Virus record (IMG/VR): IMGVR_UViG_3300042691_053984
Location: 62,001-126,000 of that record
DNA length: 64,000 nucleotides
Strand: one strand, 5' to 3'
From: a virus
The position numbers were made by a program, and so were the translations under genes. Under the pieces are notes generated by a model, which saw only the letters and a program-made list of their open reading frames with translations, was not told where the DNA came from and searched no databases. Below are positions 23,665 to 34,200 of the stretch, one piece after another. Numbering within the stretch: the stretch's first letter is position 1; each line of letters opens with the position of its first letter.

Positions 23665-25344
23665 GTGTACGATACGATTCGTATGCCTCGACACAACTAC
23701 GATTGCTTCTTTCCTTTCTCAAAGATTCGTCCTGAACAGAGAAAGGCCATTGAATTTGCGCTTGATGCCTTTGAAAATGGCAAAAGATACGTTGTCTTGA
23801 ACATGGGGACCGGCTGTGGAAAGTCTGCCACGGCTGTCACAATTGCTCGTTACATGCAAGCTCACGGTGAACGTACCTTTGATGAAGACAACGTTCCACT
23901 GTCCGGAGCCTATGTTCTAACAACACAAAAGGTGTTGCAACAGCAATATCTTGATGATTTTGGACCAGGTGTAGGTCCATCAAAGAACCTGATGCTAAGC
24001 ATCAAGTCTTCATCCAACTATAAGTGTGGATTTTATCCTGATCAAACCTGTGCTGAATCAAGGCGCGTCCTGAATCAATTAGGGAAAAAAATACTCGGGA
24101 CAGAGTTTCACAAGCATTGCAAGGGATTTTGCGGTTATTCGAAGGACAAGCAAGATTTCATTGAATCTCCGATCAGCGTCACAAACTTTTCGTATTTTTT
24201 TGCAGAAACGATGTACAGCAAAAAGCTGACACCTCGTGACCTGCTCATCATTGACGAGTGTCATAACACTGAGACAGAACTAGGAAAGTTCGTTGAAGTG
24301 ACGTTTTCTGAAAAGTTTGCAAAAGAAATCTTGAAGTGTAAGATTCCTCAACATCTAAATTCGCAGATTGATGTCTTTGATTGGATTAAAAAGACTTACC
24401 AACCATCATTGGCAAAGTATTTTAAGCAGGTTGAAAAAGCAATATCGCAAAAGTTGAACGAAAATTCTGTGGGATTTAGCGACCTCAGCAAACAGTTTGA
24501 GATGCTAGATAAACACATCTGCAAAGTCGATAGGTTTTTGTCGACCTACACCAATGACAATTGGATCTGTAATATCGTACATCCTGATGATTTTAAAAAG
24601 AGAGCACAAAGAAAGTTTGAGTTCAAACCAGTTGACGTTTCACGCTTTAGTTACGAGAACTTATTTAAATTTGGTGGTAGATCTTTACTTTTGTCTGCAA
24701 CAATAATTGATAAGCACATCTTCTGTCAATCAATCGGTCTCAAACCCAATGATATTGAATACCTCAGCATTGAGTCGCCATTTCCCGCAGAGAATAGGCC
24801 GATACATTTTGTTCCTGTTGGCTCACTGTCAAAGGCAACGATAGACAATACCTTACCTAATCTCGTGGAAGCAGTGAAGATGTTGCTGGAGCAACATCAT
24901 GACCAAAAGGGGATCATTCACTGTGTGAACTTTCGTATTGCCCAACATCTCGTTGATTCATTAAAGTCTCCAAGATTGTTAAGCCATAACTCCGAGAATC
25001 GTGATGAAATCCTTAAATCCCACATAAGCTCAAAAGAGCCTACCGTTCTGGTGTCTCCATCTATGATGGAAGGCGTTGACCTTGCAGGTGATGCTTCAAG
25101 ATTTCAGATCCTCTGTAAGGTCCCGTTTCCTTATCTCGGAGATCAGGTCATTAAAAAGAGAATGGAAAATAATAAACAGTGGTACACCTACCAAACAATT
25201 AAATCAGTGGTTCAAGCAATGGGTAGATCCATCAGAAACGAAACAGATCATGCAAGTTCATACATTCTTGATGCAGATTGGGAGAGGTTTTTTAGGATGA
25301 ACAGGCACATGTTTCCCGCTGATTTCATTGTAGCGCTATCTTAA
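23665..25344 (+). CDS. DinG/XPD-type superfamily 2 DNA helicase
   Basis: A 559-residue helicase. Walker A GTGCGKS is at residues 48-54, Walker B/DEAH-box is DECH (LLIIDECHN), motif III-like LLLSATI, and motif VI QAMGRSIRNETD. Between Walker A and DECH are four cysteines (KCGFYPDQTC, HKHCKGFCGY), arranged as in the iron-sulphur cluster of XPD/DinG helicases. It probably unwinds DNA 5'-to-3' in phage replication or repair. The start is a GTG at 23665 preceded by TTGAGG with an eight-base spacer; the next in-frame ATG (23683) has only a poorly placed site. Confidence 0.88.
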   Translation: MYDTIRMPRHNYDCFFPFSKIRPEQRKAIEFALDAFENGKRYVVLNMGTGCGKSATAVTIARYMQAHGERTFDEDNVPLSGAYVLTTQKVLQQQYLDDFGPGVGPSKNLMLSIKSSSNYKCGFYPDQTCAESRRVLNQLGKKILGTEFHKHCKGFCGYSKDKQDFIESPISVTNFSYFFAETMYSKKLTPRDLLIIDECHNTETELGKFVEVTFSEKFAKEILKCKIPQHLNSQIDVFDWIKKTYQPSLAKYFKQVEKAISQKLNENSVGFSDLSKQFEMLDKHICKVDRFLSTYTNDNWICNIVHPDDFKKRAQRKFEFKPVDVSRFSYENLFKFGGRSLLLSATIIDKHIFCQSIGLKPNDIEYLSIESPFPAENRPIHFVPVGSLSKATIDNTLPNLVEAVKMLLEQHHDQKGIIHCVNFRIAQHLVDSLKSPRLLSHNSENRDEILKSHISSKEPTVLVSPSMMEGVDLAGDASRFQILCKVPFPYLGDQVIKKRMENNKQWYTYQTIKSVVQAMGRSIRNETDHASSYILDADWERFFRMNRHMFPADFIVALS

Positions 25345-25346
25345 GC

Positions 25347-25374
25347 TTTACAATGGACAAAACGTTATTATAGA
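25347..25374 (+). promoter_or_regulatory. Sigma-70-like promoter for the histone-like gene
   Basis: TTTACA (25347-25352, five of six bases of the -35 consensus) and TATAGA (25369-25374, four of six of the -10) are separated by 16 bases. A transcript would start near 25381, just ahead of a very strong ribosome site AAGGAGGT eight bases before the ATG at 25396. The gene is followed by an intrinsic terminator, so this is a single-gene unit that a host polymerase could read early in infection. Confidence 0.55.
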
Positions 25375-25395
25375 TACCCAAGGAGGTATCACAAA

Positions 25396-25602
25396 ATGTC
25401 GACAGAACCAAATAGTCAGATATTGCTTACGTGGAGTGAAATTAAGAACATAATTGAAGGACTTGAATTTGATGTCCTAAAGAGTGCAAGGGGAGTTGCA
25501 GCTGCAGGAGTTAGGGCAAGGAAGGGTTTACGTGCATTGAAGGCAAGATCTCACGATCTAGTGAAGCTCACCTTTGAAGAAAAGCCAAAGAAGGAAGATT
25601 GA
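25396..25602 (+). CDS. Small histone-H1-like (Hc1-type) basic protein
   Basis: A 68-residue protein. After an acidic-neutral N-terminal helix (LLTWSEIKNIIEGLEFDVLK) comes AAGVRARKGLRALKARSHDL, which matches the (A)-G-x-R-(V/A)-R-K-x-L-x-x-L-K pattern of bacterial histone-H1-like (Hc1-type) proteins, followed by a lysine-rich end. It should bind DNA non-specifically and may compact or coat phage or host DNA. It has its own promoter, the best ribosome site in the region and its own terminator, which points to high expression. Family call rests on this short pattern. Confidence 0.55.
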   Translation: MSTEPNSQILLTWSEIKNIIEGLEFDVLKSARGVAAAGVRARKGLRALKARSHDLVKLTFEEKPKKED

Positions 25603-25607
25603 TCCAG

Positions 25608-25637
25608 AAAAAACGCCTTTTAACGGGCGTTTTTTTA
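25608..25637 (+). terminator. Rho-independent terminator after the histone-like gene
   Basis: AACGCC (25612-25617) pairs with GGCGTT (25626-25631) around an eight-base loop and is preceded by A-rich and followed by T-rich DNA, so the stem can be extended by A-T pairs. It ends in a run of seven T. It lies six bases after the stop codon of the histone-like gene. Confidence 0.85.
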
Positions 25638-25674
25638 TTTCTGTTGATTAATTACACGTAAAAGGAGATAATTG

Positions 25675-25992
25675 ATGCCATCACCTAGAGCCGTGTTAGC
25701 AGATCTAACAAAAATGTCGTTAAACACAAAGAAACCGTGGTCAACAATAGGAAAAAACGGTCACCTTTCCGGTAACGTACCAGTTCATGTAACTGAAACA
25801 CCTTTAGTTGTTAAAGAGGCTGAGGTTGCGGAATCCACTGTTGTTGCGGATGTTCATCCTGTTGTATTAGAAGTAGAAGATACCATAACGGTTCCAGAAC
25901 ACGTTGTTACAGAAACAATTGATGAAGTTCAAGATCTTGGCCTTGACATTGAGGATCCATTCAAGGCAAAGAAAAAGAAAAAATTAGTATGA
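25675..25992 (+). CDS. Small unknown protein with lysine-rich C-terminus
   Basis: A 105-residue protein from the ATG at 25675, which follows AAAGGAGA by seven bases; an in-frame TTG at 25672 is less likely. The middle is an acidic, valine- and threonine-rich, probably disordered stretch (EAEVAESTVVADVHPVVLEV) and the protein ends in a lysine run (PFKAKKKKKLV). No family recognised. Size and charge would suit a small transcription or DNA-bound accessory factor, but nothing proves it. Its 3' end overlaps the minus-strand sigma-like gene by nine bases (convergent). Confidence 0.6.
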   Translation: MPSPRAVLADLTKMSLNTKKPWSTIGKNGHLSGNVPVHVTETPLVVKEAEVAESTVVADVHPVVLEVEDTITVPEHVVTETIDEVQDLGLDIEDPFKAKKKKKLV

Positions 25993-26265
25993 TTTCTTGA
26001 TCTTTTCATAAATGTTTTTTTCTATCTGACATATTCTCATTCTTGTCAGACCATATATCTTACCTATTTCCTGCAAAGTATGAGGTCCTTCGTTGGCGGT
26101 AATCATCACACAATTGTGTCCTTCCGGGTGTGAAATCCACTGTGAGCAGTTTTTCCGTTGACAATCAACATCATGTTTAGAAAGTATAGAGAAGCAAGTT
26201 ACGCCCTTCACAACTTCATCGTTTACATCGGTGCTTGACGGAGGGCGTTTTTTATTATTTTGCAA
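25984..26265 (-). CDS. Sigma-70 region-4-like DNA-binding protein with cysteine cluster
   Basis: The C-terminal half (GPHTLQEIGKIYGLTRMRIC, then QIEKNIYEKIKK) is a sigma-70 region-4 helix-turn-helix, the part that contacts the -35 element. Ahead of it are cysteines in HDVDCQRKNCSQWI and HNC, which could bind metal. There is no region 2, so it is not a complete sigma factor; it may be a transcription regulator of phage genes. The frame can be opened to an ATG at 26325, but the TTG at 26265 has AGGAG seven bases upstream and gives a hydrophilic start (93 residues), so it is preferred. It is transcribed against its neighbours. Confidence 0.7.
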   Translation of the reverse strand: MQNNKKRPPSSTDVNDEVVKGVTCFSILSKHDVDCQRKNCSQWISHPEGHNCVMITANEGPHTLQEIGKIYGLTRMRICQIEKNIYEKIKKSY

Positions 26266-26343
26266 TTGGTATCTCCTGATTTTTAACAAATTTAAAATAG
26301 CATAAATTTTTGTACAAGTTTTCATTACAACACGGAGAATAAT

Positions 26344-27723
26344 GTGAGTAACATCAAAACGTATGTCCTGGATACAAACGTCCTACTGAGCGATCCTTCG
26401 TCTTTATTTTCCTTTGAGGAAAACAACGTCATCATACCACTTGCTGTTCTTGAAGAACTGGACAATCACAAAAGTAGACAAGATGAAGTCGGACAAAATG
26501 CAAGATCTGTCAGTCGTACGCTAGACGAACTGAGATTACAGGGAAGTTTGTTGGATGGAATCGGACTAAAAAATGGAGGAAATCTGCGGGTTGTTTCCAT
26601 TCCTCACGAAAAGTTCACAGAGCTTCCGATTGAACTGAGGTCAGTGGAATCCAAAGTTGACAATATGATCATTGCTTTGATGAATTCATATGACAAGGAT
26701 GCGATCCTTGTTTCCAAAGACATCAATGTAAGATTGAAATGTGATGCACTTGGCATCCGTTGTGAAGACTATTTAAAAATGAGAGTAGCTGATGACCCCA
26801 AGAATTTCTATAGGGGCGTAGAAGTGATTGAGCTACCATATGAACTGATAGAATCATTCTATGAAAATGACGAACTTGATCTACCTCAAGAGTATGTCAA
26901 CGGAAAACTTCACCCTAATCAGATTTTGATCCTGAAAAATTCCGTTGATGGAAAGACTGTAAAGTCAGCGATAGCAAAATACGTTTCGCACGATAAACCG
27001 GTAAAACCGATTCAAAAAATAGAGCAGGCGTTTAACCTGAAACCTAGAAATAAGGAACAAAGTTTTTCACTTGATCTATTGTTTGATGAAAGCATTAAGT
27101 TGCTTACACTGGTTGGACCGTCTGGCACTGGGAAAACATTACTTGCAATATCTGCGGCTCTTGCTCAATTGAAAGGACTGGGAGACGAACCAAGGTACGA
27201 CAAGTTGATTGTATCAAGGCCGGTACAACCCCTCGGGAAGGATATTGGCTTTCTTCCAGGTACAATGGAAGAAAAAATGGAGCCATGGGTCGCCCCTATA
27301 AGAGACAACATCAACTTTTTGATGGGTTCAGGTAAAAAGCAATCAAGAAGATCTCGACCAAATCATGATGAACATGAAAGTAAGATGCATTATCTCAACC
27401 TTTTGCAAGAAAAAGGCTTGATAGAAATAGAGGCCATCACTTTCATCAGAGGTCGTTCCATACCTAACGCATTTATCATCATTGATGAAGCCCAAAATTT
27501 GTCTATGCACGAATTAAAGACCATTGTGACACGTGTTGGAGATAACACAAAGATTGTATTGACAGGAGACGTAGAGCAGATTGACAACGTTCACGTTGAC
27601 GTATATTCAAATGGTCTAACTGTTGCAGTAGAAAAGTTCAAAGATTATTCAGTGGCTGGACACGTGACATTGATTAAGGGCGAACGTTCTGAACTGGCGA
27701 CACTTGCATCAAAGATTCTTTGA
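26344..27723 (+). CDS. phoH: PIN-PhoH fusion protein (PhoH2-type)
   Basis: A 459-residue protein. Residues about 1-140 are a PIN nuclease domain (TYVLDTNVLLSDP, AVLEELDNHK and later acidic residues ILVSKDINVRLKC). The rest is a PhoH ATPase: LVGPSGTGKTLLAIS (Walker A), IVSRPVQPLGKDIGFLPGTM, FIIIDEAQNLS (Walker B) and VLTGDVEQID. The fused form is that of bacterial PhoH2 proteins, toxin-like RNA helicase/RNases; most phage PhoH proteins are the ATPase alone. It may process RNA during infection. It starts at a GTG with GGAGA six bases upstream. Confidence 0.9.
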   Translation: MSNIKTYVLDTNVLLSDPSSLFSFEENNVIIPLAVLEELDNHKSRQDEVGQNARSVSRTLDELRLQGSLLDGIGLKNGGNLRVVSIPHEKFTELPIELRSVESKVDNMIIALMNSYDKDAILVSKDINVRLKCDALGIRCEDYLKMRVADDPKNFYRGVEVIELPYELIESFYENDELDLPQEYVNGKLHPNQILILKNSVDGKTVKSAIAKYVSHDKPVKPIQKIEQAFNLKPRNKEQSFSLDLLFDESIKLLTLVGPSGTGKTLLAISAALAQLKGLGDEPRYDKLIVSRPVQPLGKDIGFLPGTMEEKMEPWVAPIRDNINFLMGSGKKQSRRSRPNHDEHESKMHYLNLLQEKGLIEIEAITFIRGRSIPNAFIIIDEAQNLSMHELKTIVTRVGDNTKIVLTGDVEQIDNVHVDVYSNGLTVAVEKFKDYSVAGHVTLIKGERSELATLASKIL

Positions 27724-27767
27724 AATTAGGTCAATAGAATTATTTAGAAAAGGTATAATTTACAAAT

Positions 27768-28805
27768 ATGAGCGGAATTCTTGACAAAAAATCCAGAGTG
27801 CTTGACAGTATCATCACCCTGGAAGGCAGAAAGCAACTGTCTAATGGTGGAATTAACATACGCTATGTTACGTTTACTGATGGTGCAACTTTTTATAAAG
27901 CCGACATGGATAATGGTTCCGCTGATGCAACGCTAAGGCTTTATTTGGAGTCATGTCATTTACCACAGGATGAAATAACATTTCAATCAGATGATGATGG
28001 AAAACTTGTTTCATTTAAATCCTCTCTAGATAAACTCATAAAAGATGGAAAGTTATTAAACACAGACGTAATTTTACCCAGTGATTCTGAGATGCTCAGC
28101 GGATCATCTATTTTTGTTTCAACTCAAGAAAGAGGAACTTTTCTACAACAATCAGCAGAATCATTGCTCACTTCATCAATTGACAACCTGAAAAAAATGC
28201 AGATCATCGGCACAAAAGATTCTTTGTTCGATGATAATGATTTTTCTATCGGCAGCACAGATGTAGAATTTGTTATTACTGAAACCGGACCTATTCCCAT
28301 TGATTTTGGCGTTATCACTGATGTACGTCAACTAGAGAACATAATTGCAGATCCTAGGTTTAGTAACTTAGTTAATTTTAAATACTTACCACCAATTAAC
28401 AAGACTGATGAAATTGTTAATAAATCAAACGTAGACAACTTAAGTAAGTATTTGTTGGGAAGTTATCCTGCGTGGAATAGTATTCCCTCACGTGTTCTTT
28501 CACATCGTGAAGTGATAAATGAACACGCTTATTACGCAAGAAATGGATTCTCAAAAATTTTGAATTTTGATCCAACTTCATACTCAAATAACTTATTTTT
28601 TCAAGCGTTTGAAGTAACAAATGACACGATGTATAAGCTCGACATCATTGATTTTGGAATAAATCAATCAGTTGTAAGACAGAGCGAAGACACAAGGTTT
28701 TCACCAGGACCTATAACAAATATATTTTTTATAGGCAGATTAATAACAAAATCTGAAACAAACACTCACTCTTTTGTGCATCTTTTTACGCTAATTTTTG
28801 GATAA
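27768..28805 (+). CDS. Predicted virion structural protein
   Basis: A 345-residue protein whose N-terminus (GILDKKSRVLDSIITLEGRK, then YVTFTDGATFYKAD) follows the same pattern as the protein encoded at 36939: an I/F-L-D start, a second L-D, T-x-x-G-R, and F-x-D/G-D with a Y. I believe this motif recurs in predicted tail or baseplate proteins of aquatic myoviruses. It opens the run of very AT-rich large genes to 41.5 kb. TATAAT lies 16 bases before the ATG. Exact role unknown. Confidence 0.6.
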   Translation: MSGILDKKSRVLDSIITLEGRKQLSNGGINIRYVTFTDGATFYKADMDNGSADATLRLYLESCHLPQDEITFQSDDDGKLVSFKSSLDKLIKDGKLLNTDVILPSDSEMLSGSSIFVSTQERGTFLQQSAESLLTSSIDNLKKMQIIGTKDSLFDDNDFSIGSTDVEFVITETGPIPIDFGVITDVRQLENIIADPRFSNLVNFKYLPPINKTDEIVNKSNVDNLSKYLLGSYPAWNSIPSRVLSHREVINEHAYYARNGFSKILNFDPTSYSNNLFFQAFEVTNDTMYKLDIIDFGINQSVVRQSEDTRFSPGPITNIFFIGRLITKSETNTHSFVHLFTLIFG

Positions 28806-28808
28806 ATT

Positions 28809-31208
28809 ATGTATTTTTCAAGTGAAAGAAATTTAAAATTATTGAAAATAAACGATAATTTTGCATCATTACGTAAAATTAACGAAGATGGTTCATATGA
28901 ATTTGAGTTTCGTTATTCAATAAGTCAAACAGAGGCCATAAAAAAGTCAACAATCAGCGTGAACGTAACGGTCTATTACGATAACTCCACTGTCAATAAC
29001 TCAAAAGATAAATATTTTCAAGTTAAAAATGAAAAAATTCATAATATTTTGACAGGATTTTCAAATCAAAAGCTAAACATAAAAAATCAAGATAATACCA
29101 CAGTATTCTCTACAAACAGTGACATCTCTGCGTTTATAGACAATAGTTACGTATCTGAAGTTTTGAGATCGAAATCAATAAAAAAAACTCAATCAAAACT
29201 TGTTTTAAAAAATGTAGGCTTATTGAAAAAAAATAGGCAAAACATTCGTCACTTACAGCAAGTTCTCATAAAAGAAGATCAACTACAACAAAAGTCAGTA
29301 CAAAAATCAAATAAAAAATTGTGTCACAGTCTTTTATTTGAGCACTGTATAGATCCATCTGAAATAAAAGAGTTATCATCTTACGTAATTGATCCATATC
29401 AGCTTTCACAAGGTGTTTTAAGTCCACGAAACAATCGTAGGCCTCAAGTGCTCACTGAGTTATATGATCAATTTGTACTCGGCGGAATATCAAAATTTGA
29501 TGAATCATCTACAAGTGACTCAAGCTATGTAGTCACCCTTGACAACGTAGAGGCAGATCAACTAGAGATTCCTGTTAATGCAACTTTTAAGTTGCCAAAA
29601 AACACTTCTGTTCAAAATTCATTAAATCTATTTGTTAAGTTTGAACTAATAGATGTGAGCAACAATGTTCCCACTGAGACAATTGTAAAAGAGCTAAATG
29701 TCCTTAAATACGATATTTCTTACTGGAAACCTGATGACGCTCCTGAGGTCACAGTTGATTACATTGATAGATCTAATGCGTTGATAAACATAAAACAGAT
29801 TGCAAAAAATGCAAACTTTGTTAATGTCTATAAAAAAAGCTTGTCTGACGTGCTAAACCCAGACGAGTATTCTTTTGTTCAAAGACTAAACCTGGAACAA
29901 GGCCAATCTGTCAGCCTTAACGTTTTGTCTTCAGAAAGTCCAACAATATACAGGGTCATATCTGCACACAATAACTTACTTAGCGACAAGTTCAAAAATG
30001 TTGTCATCTGTTCACAACTTACAAATGTGACAAGACAAATTTCCATAACCAGCGTTTCCACTGAAAGCGGGGTTATGCTAGAGGCAAGGAATTTACCTTT
30101 TGATGCAATTGAGTTGCAATTCTTAAAAAAGAATTTGTCTCAATTTGATTCTAAATTTGACACAATTAACGAAAAAAGATTCTTGATTAAGCAAGAAGAT
30201 GATCTGATTGTTGAAAATTTGATAAACAGCGAATTAAACGAAGGAGACATTTATGAGTTCTCTGCGAGGGTGTATTTTTCAAATGGATCAAGTATTGACA
30301 CAGGATCAGAAATTATCGAATATGCCAAAAATAGCTCAACAAACTACTTGAACATGTTGATTGAAAATGTCATCATAGACGGAGATGATGATGTAAAATT
30401 TAACGTAAAGTTTTCACCAACTGAAAGTGGGATTGATCAAATAAAAAATATACTCAAAAGCCAAGGTAATATTTCATTTTTTGAAAAAAACATAGCCTCT
30501 CAAAAAGATGAATTGCAAAAATTACTTGCGTACTCTGTGCAAAGAATCAACCTAACAACTGGCGATAGAGAGGATTTTGGAATAATAACGAAGGGATTTT
30601 TTTCAGACAGAGGATTAAGAAATTCTGCCGGAATAAAAAAACTAAATCCCAAGAACAATTACAGATATGTAATAACAGCTTTTGTTAGAGACACAACAAC
30701 GGTTTTATCGTCATATAAAGAGAAAAAAACAGATCCATTAACAAATAAAAGTTATCTTTATCGACCTGCTAAATTTCTTCAACCTTACACGTTAAAGACG
30801 GGTACGATTATATCAGAATCAACGAATCTTTCTTACGTAAATGGTAAAAGCGTCTTTGAACAAGGTGACTCCGGAATAACATCTAAGTTAGATGTTACGT
30901 TCAACAAAAAAAAGTTTGAAGTAAAAAATGCCAGTGTATCAAGATTTGACTTATCTACCCTGCTTATAAAATGTAATTACGTTAACAACTTATCTGACGT
31001 TGATCATTTTGTAATTTCTAAAGAAATATTAGGAATAAGGTCAATCATAACTTGCATACACTCTCAATTTGAGAATGGATTAGTGTTTCACTACAAGTTA
31101 TCAACTGATGATTTGGGTTATGTAAAATTTGTAATAACACCTGTGCTAAAAGATTACTCTTTGAGCAAAGAGTCCACAACAAACGAGATATTGATTGAGG
31201 CACTATGA
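28809..31208 (+). CDS. Large predicted virion structural protein (possible FN3-like repeats)
   Basis: A 799-residue protein with no Cys-rich or catalytic motif. The middle and C-terminal parts have beta-strand-like repeats of the type NFVNVYKKSL and YRVISAHNNLLSDKF that resemble fibronectin-III strands, which suits a tail or baseplate protein. It lies three bases after the preceding gene and overlaps the next by four bases (ATGA), so the three are one translational unit. Very AT-rich. Function inferred from size, composition and position only. Confidence 0.55.
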   Translation: MYFSSERNLKLLKINDNFASLRKINEDGSYEFEFRYSISQTEAIKKSTISVNVTVYYDNSTVNNSKDKYFQVKNEKIHNILTGFSNQKLNIKNQDNTTVFSTNSDISAFIDNSYVSEVLRSKSIKKTQSKLVLKNVGLLKKNRQNIRHLQQVLIKEDQLQQKSVQKSNKKLCHSLLFEHCIDPSEIKELSSYVIDPYQLSQGVLSPRNNRRPQVLTELYDQFVLGGISKFDESSTSDSSYVVTLDNVEADQLEIPVNATFKLPKNTSVQNSLNLFVKFELIDVSNNVPTETIVKELNVLKYDISYWKPDDAPEVTVDYIDRSNALINIKQIAKNANFVNVYKKSLSDVLNPDEYSFVQRLNLEQGQSVSLNVLSSESPTIYRVISAHNNLLSDKFKNVVICSQLTNVTRQISITSVSTESGVMLEARNLPFDAIELQFLKKNLSQFDSKFDTINEKRFLIKQEDDLIVENLINSELNEGDIYEFSARVYFSNGSSIDTGSEIIEYAKNSSTNYLNMLIENVIIDGDDDVKFNVKFSPTESGIDQIKNILKSQGNISFFEKNIASQKDELQKLLAYSVQRINLTTGDREDFGIITKGFFSDRGLRNSAGIKKLNPKNNYRYVITAFVRDTTTVLSSYKEKKTDPLTNKSYLYRPAKFLQPYTLKTGTIISESTNLSYVNGKSVFEQGDSGITSKLDVTFNKKKFEVKNASVSRFDLSTLLIKCNYVNNLSDVDHFVISKEILGIRSIITCIHSQFENGLVFHYKLSTDDLGYVKFVITPVLKDYSLSKESTTNEILIEAL

Positions 31209-34200
31209 AAGACACGTTCTTGATATCATCGCAAAGATCACAGGTTAAAACCGGTAATGTTGAAACTCAACCGTTGCCAATAATTCTTGACGATAAAAAT
31301 AGATTATCAGCAGACGTTTCTTTAAATAACGTGTCTTATGTTGTAAGGCGAGATGAGACATCTCAGGTAACAAGAGGCCAGTCAATTACGTCAATCGTTA
31401 ATGACATCAAGATCAACAATCCAATCCTTACTACCTTAAGGGGAGAAAACATCAATAGAGTTGATTTTGATGATGCAAACGCAGTCCAACAAGATCAACC
31501 GATCGTAAGCAACGATACCATTTCATATTCTGAATATGAATCACTGGCGGGTATGTCACAGTCTGAGCCTCAAATTATTTTGTTGACTGATTTTAAGCCA
31601 ATATATTCTTTACAAAGATTAAACGAAAATGGTGTTTTTTTTGATAAGCAAAATAACATAAAAAAAGTAAAAAATCACAACATAAAGCACATAATTGATT
31701 TTAATAAAAAAATATCAGACAAGTTTGAGACGCAACTACAAAATCGTGTGATTGACTTTAATTCAAAAATAAGTCACATTGAAAATTATTTGTCGTTTAT
31801 AAAACTTGTAATTCTTGAATCAGACAACACAAACGTTTTTTCAAAACAAATATTATTGTCAACAACATACGATGAATCGTACGTTCCAACAAATTACAGT
31901 GAAAACATGATTACTTCTTTGGAGGTTAAGGAGACATTAACACCGAAGCTATTTCTAAAGAACATGGGCTTTGATGAAGAAGCAGTAAGCGAAAATTTCC
32001 TTTCTACAAAAATTGGATTTCAATTTCTGACTGAGACTAAAGACGCGGTGAAATTCCACTCACCAGTACTAATAAATCTTCAAGATGAAAACAAACGCAA
32101 CGACTCTTCAAAAGAGACAATAATAAATAAACCAATTAACTACTATCAATTTAGCGATAGGCTTTATTTGAAAGATAGTTCAATTCCAAGTTTAAATTTT
32201 TTTCGTAGCTATGACCCACAGGACACAGAAGCAATAAAAAATGCAACACCATCACAATGGTCAGACGGAGAAACTGTGTATGGTCAACCATTTTATGGGT
32301 TTGATGTCATAACTCCTGAGGCTCGTGAATATTTTTCAAAGCTACAAACTGAATTTGGATCATTGCAACAAAATTCATTTGAAAACTTGGAAAGTGATTT
32401 AGCTGCAAATATTTACGACATATCAAAAGAGTTTGATATGTCAAATCGATTGAATCTTAATGAAACAAAAGTTTTTTTAAAAACAAAATTTAATTACGAT
32501 GTTGACCTTGAAGAGGTCAAAACTTCAATATTTGATTCTATTTTTGGGTATTCTGGTGATGACGTTGCAACTGCTGCAGCGAATACAGTGAAGACCTCTC
32601 TTGGTTCAGTGTTTTCATATCAGGAAGGAAATATACGTGTACTTCCATTTGAAAAAAAGTTGCCCGCCTCATTAGAAACAAGTTTTGTCTCAGGCTTTTC
32701 TACAAATCTAGCGCGTCAAAAAGAAAGAATTGAACAATATGCTGAAAACTTAAGGTTATTAATTGATAACTTTAGTCAAGCAATAAATAAATTAAATTTA
32801 CTATCCATACGTGATTCTAATTTTAGCGTTTCACAGTTGTTTTACGGGGATTTAATTAATGATCTAGGTCTAGAATACGACAATAACACCGCTTTAAATT
32901 TGTCTAATTCCGACAAACTTATATTTTCTTTGTTTGAATGGTCTTTCAAAGATTCCTACATGTCGTTTTTACTGTTTTTGTATTGCATAATTAATGACAA
33001 TAATGAAAAATTTCGTGTTGTAATTGAGGGTCAAATTACAAAATGGATAACAGAGAACGTGAGGTATAGGCTTCCTAGCGTTTCACAAGAAACTCTATCG
33101 CTCCAGGCCTTTGAGACAGTAAGTACAATTCGTTCTTTAGATTTTATTGCCGGAAGCAATAACTTGCTTGACGTCATGTATGTTACTAAATTTGATTTAT
33201 CAGAGCACTTGAGAAATTCACCTTTAATCAAGTCGATCAAGTCAAGGTTGATGCTTCCGGAATTGCAACAGATTGGTCAGATTGGTGAGGCGACTTTTTA
33301 CAGAAATTATCCTGCGTTGAAAGTTGCAATGTCGCTATTTCAGTCAATATTAAAAATGATTCAAACCGAAAACCCCGTCAACAAGTATTCTTTTTACGGA
33401 ATGTTTTTCTCAGATGGTGTTGACACAAGTGATGGATTTTTTATTGGACGAAAACAATCTCAATACAATGGTGCCAACGTTATTCAATTAATGAAAAATG
33501 AATGTCTTTCCGTTAGAACATCAGTTTTGTGCTTGTTGAACGTGTTAAAGACTTTACACGTTAATTGTGTCAATTACAAAAATTTTTTAAACTCACTGGT
33601 TTCATCAACTCAGTATCGTGAAATCAGTCAAATTTTTTCTTCTGACGAAAAACTCATTAACTTGCTATTTGACAATCGACAGCACTTGTCATTAATAAAA
33701 AATCAATTTAATCTAATTAAAGATTCCCTAGTCAAACCTGTAACAAATATTCAAAATCAATCCTTATCATGGGAAAGTACTTCAGATCTGACAACAGCAC
33801 CTGGTCAGGTGCAAACTGATTCAAGTGAAATAAAGTCAATAGATGAATCGTTGACTGGGGATCGCCTCTATGAGATTTTGCGGGCATATCTTAAAGAAGA
33901 TGTTTTGTCTTCTCATGAAGCCACAAATTTGAAAATAATGACAATTGGAATTCCTCACAAACTTTTTCAAAATTTTCTTTTTGACGAAAATGCAAGAAAT
34001 ACCCAGAGATCAAGAAAAAATGGATTGCTAACATTTGAGGTGTACAAAGTAAATCAGCAACATCCGGACATTATTTTAAAACCACAAATGTTTACTTTTG
34101 AAATATCACGTTTTCCGGTGATGTCGGATAACTTAATTCAGCCTGTGGTTCGTGATTCTCAATCAATCTACGAGTTGATCAACCTAGTGCCAACAAGACG

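Noticed and set aside
26266-26325. Longer version of the sigma-like protein starting at an ATG at 26325
   Set aside because: The extra 20 residues are hydrophobic-basic and would be translated from the divergent promoter gap; the TTG at 26265 has a much better ribosome site.
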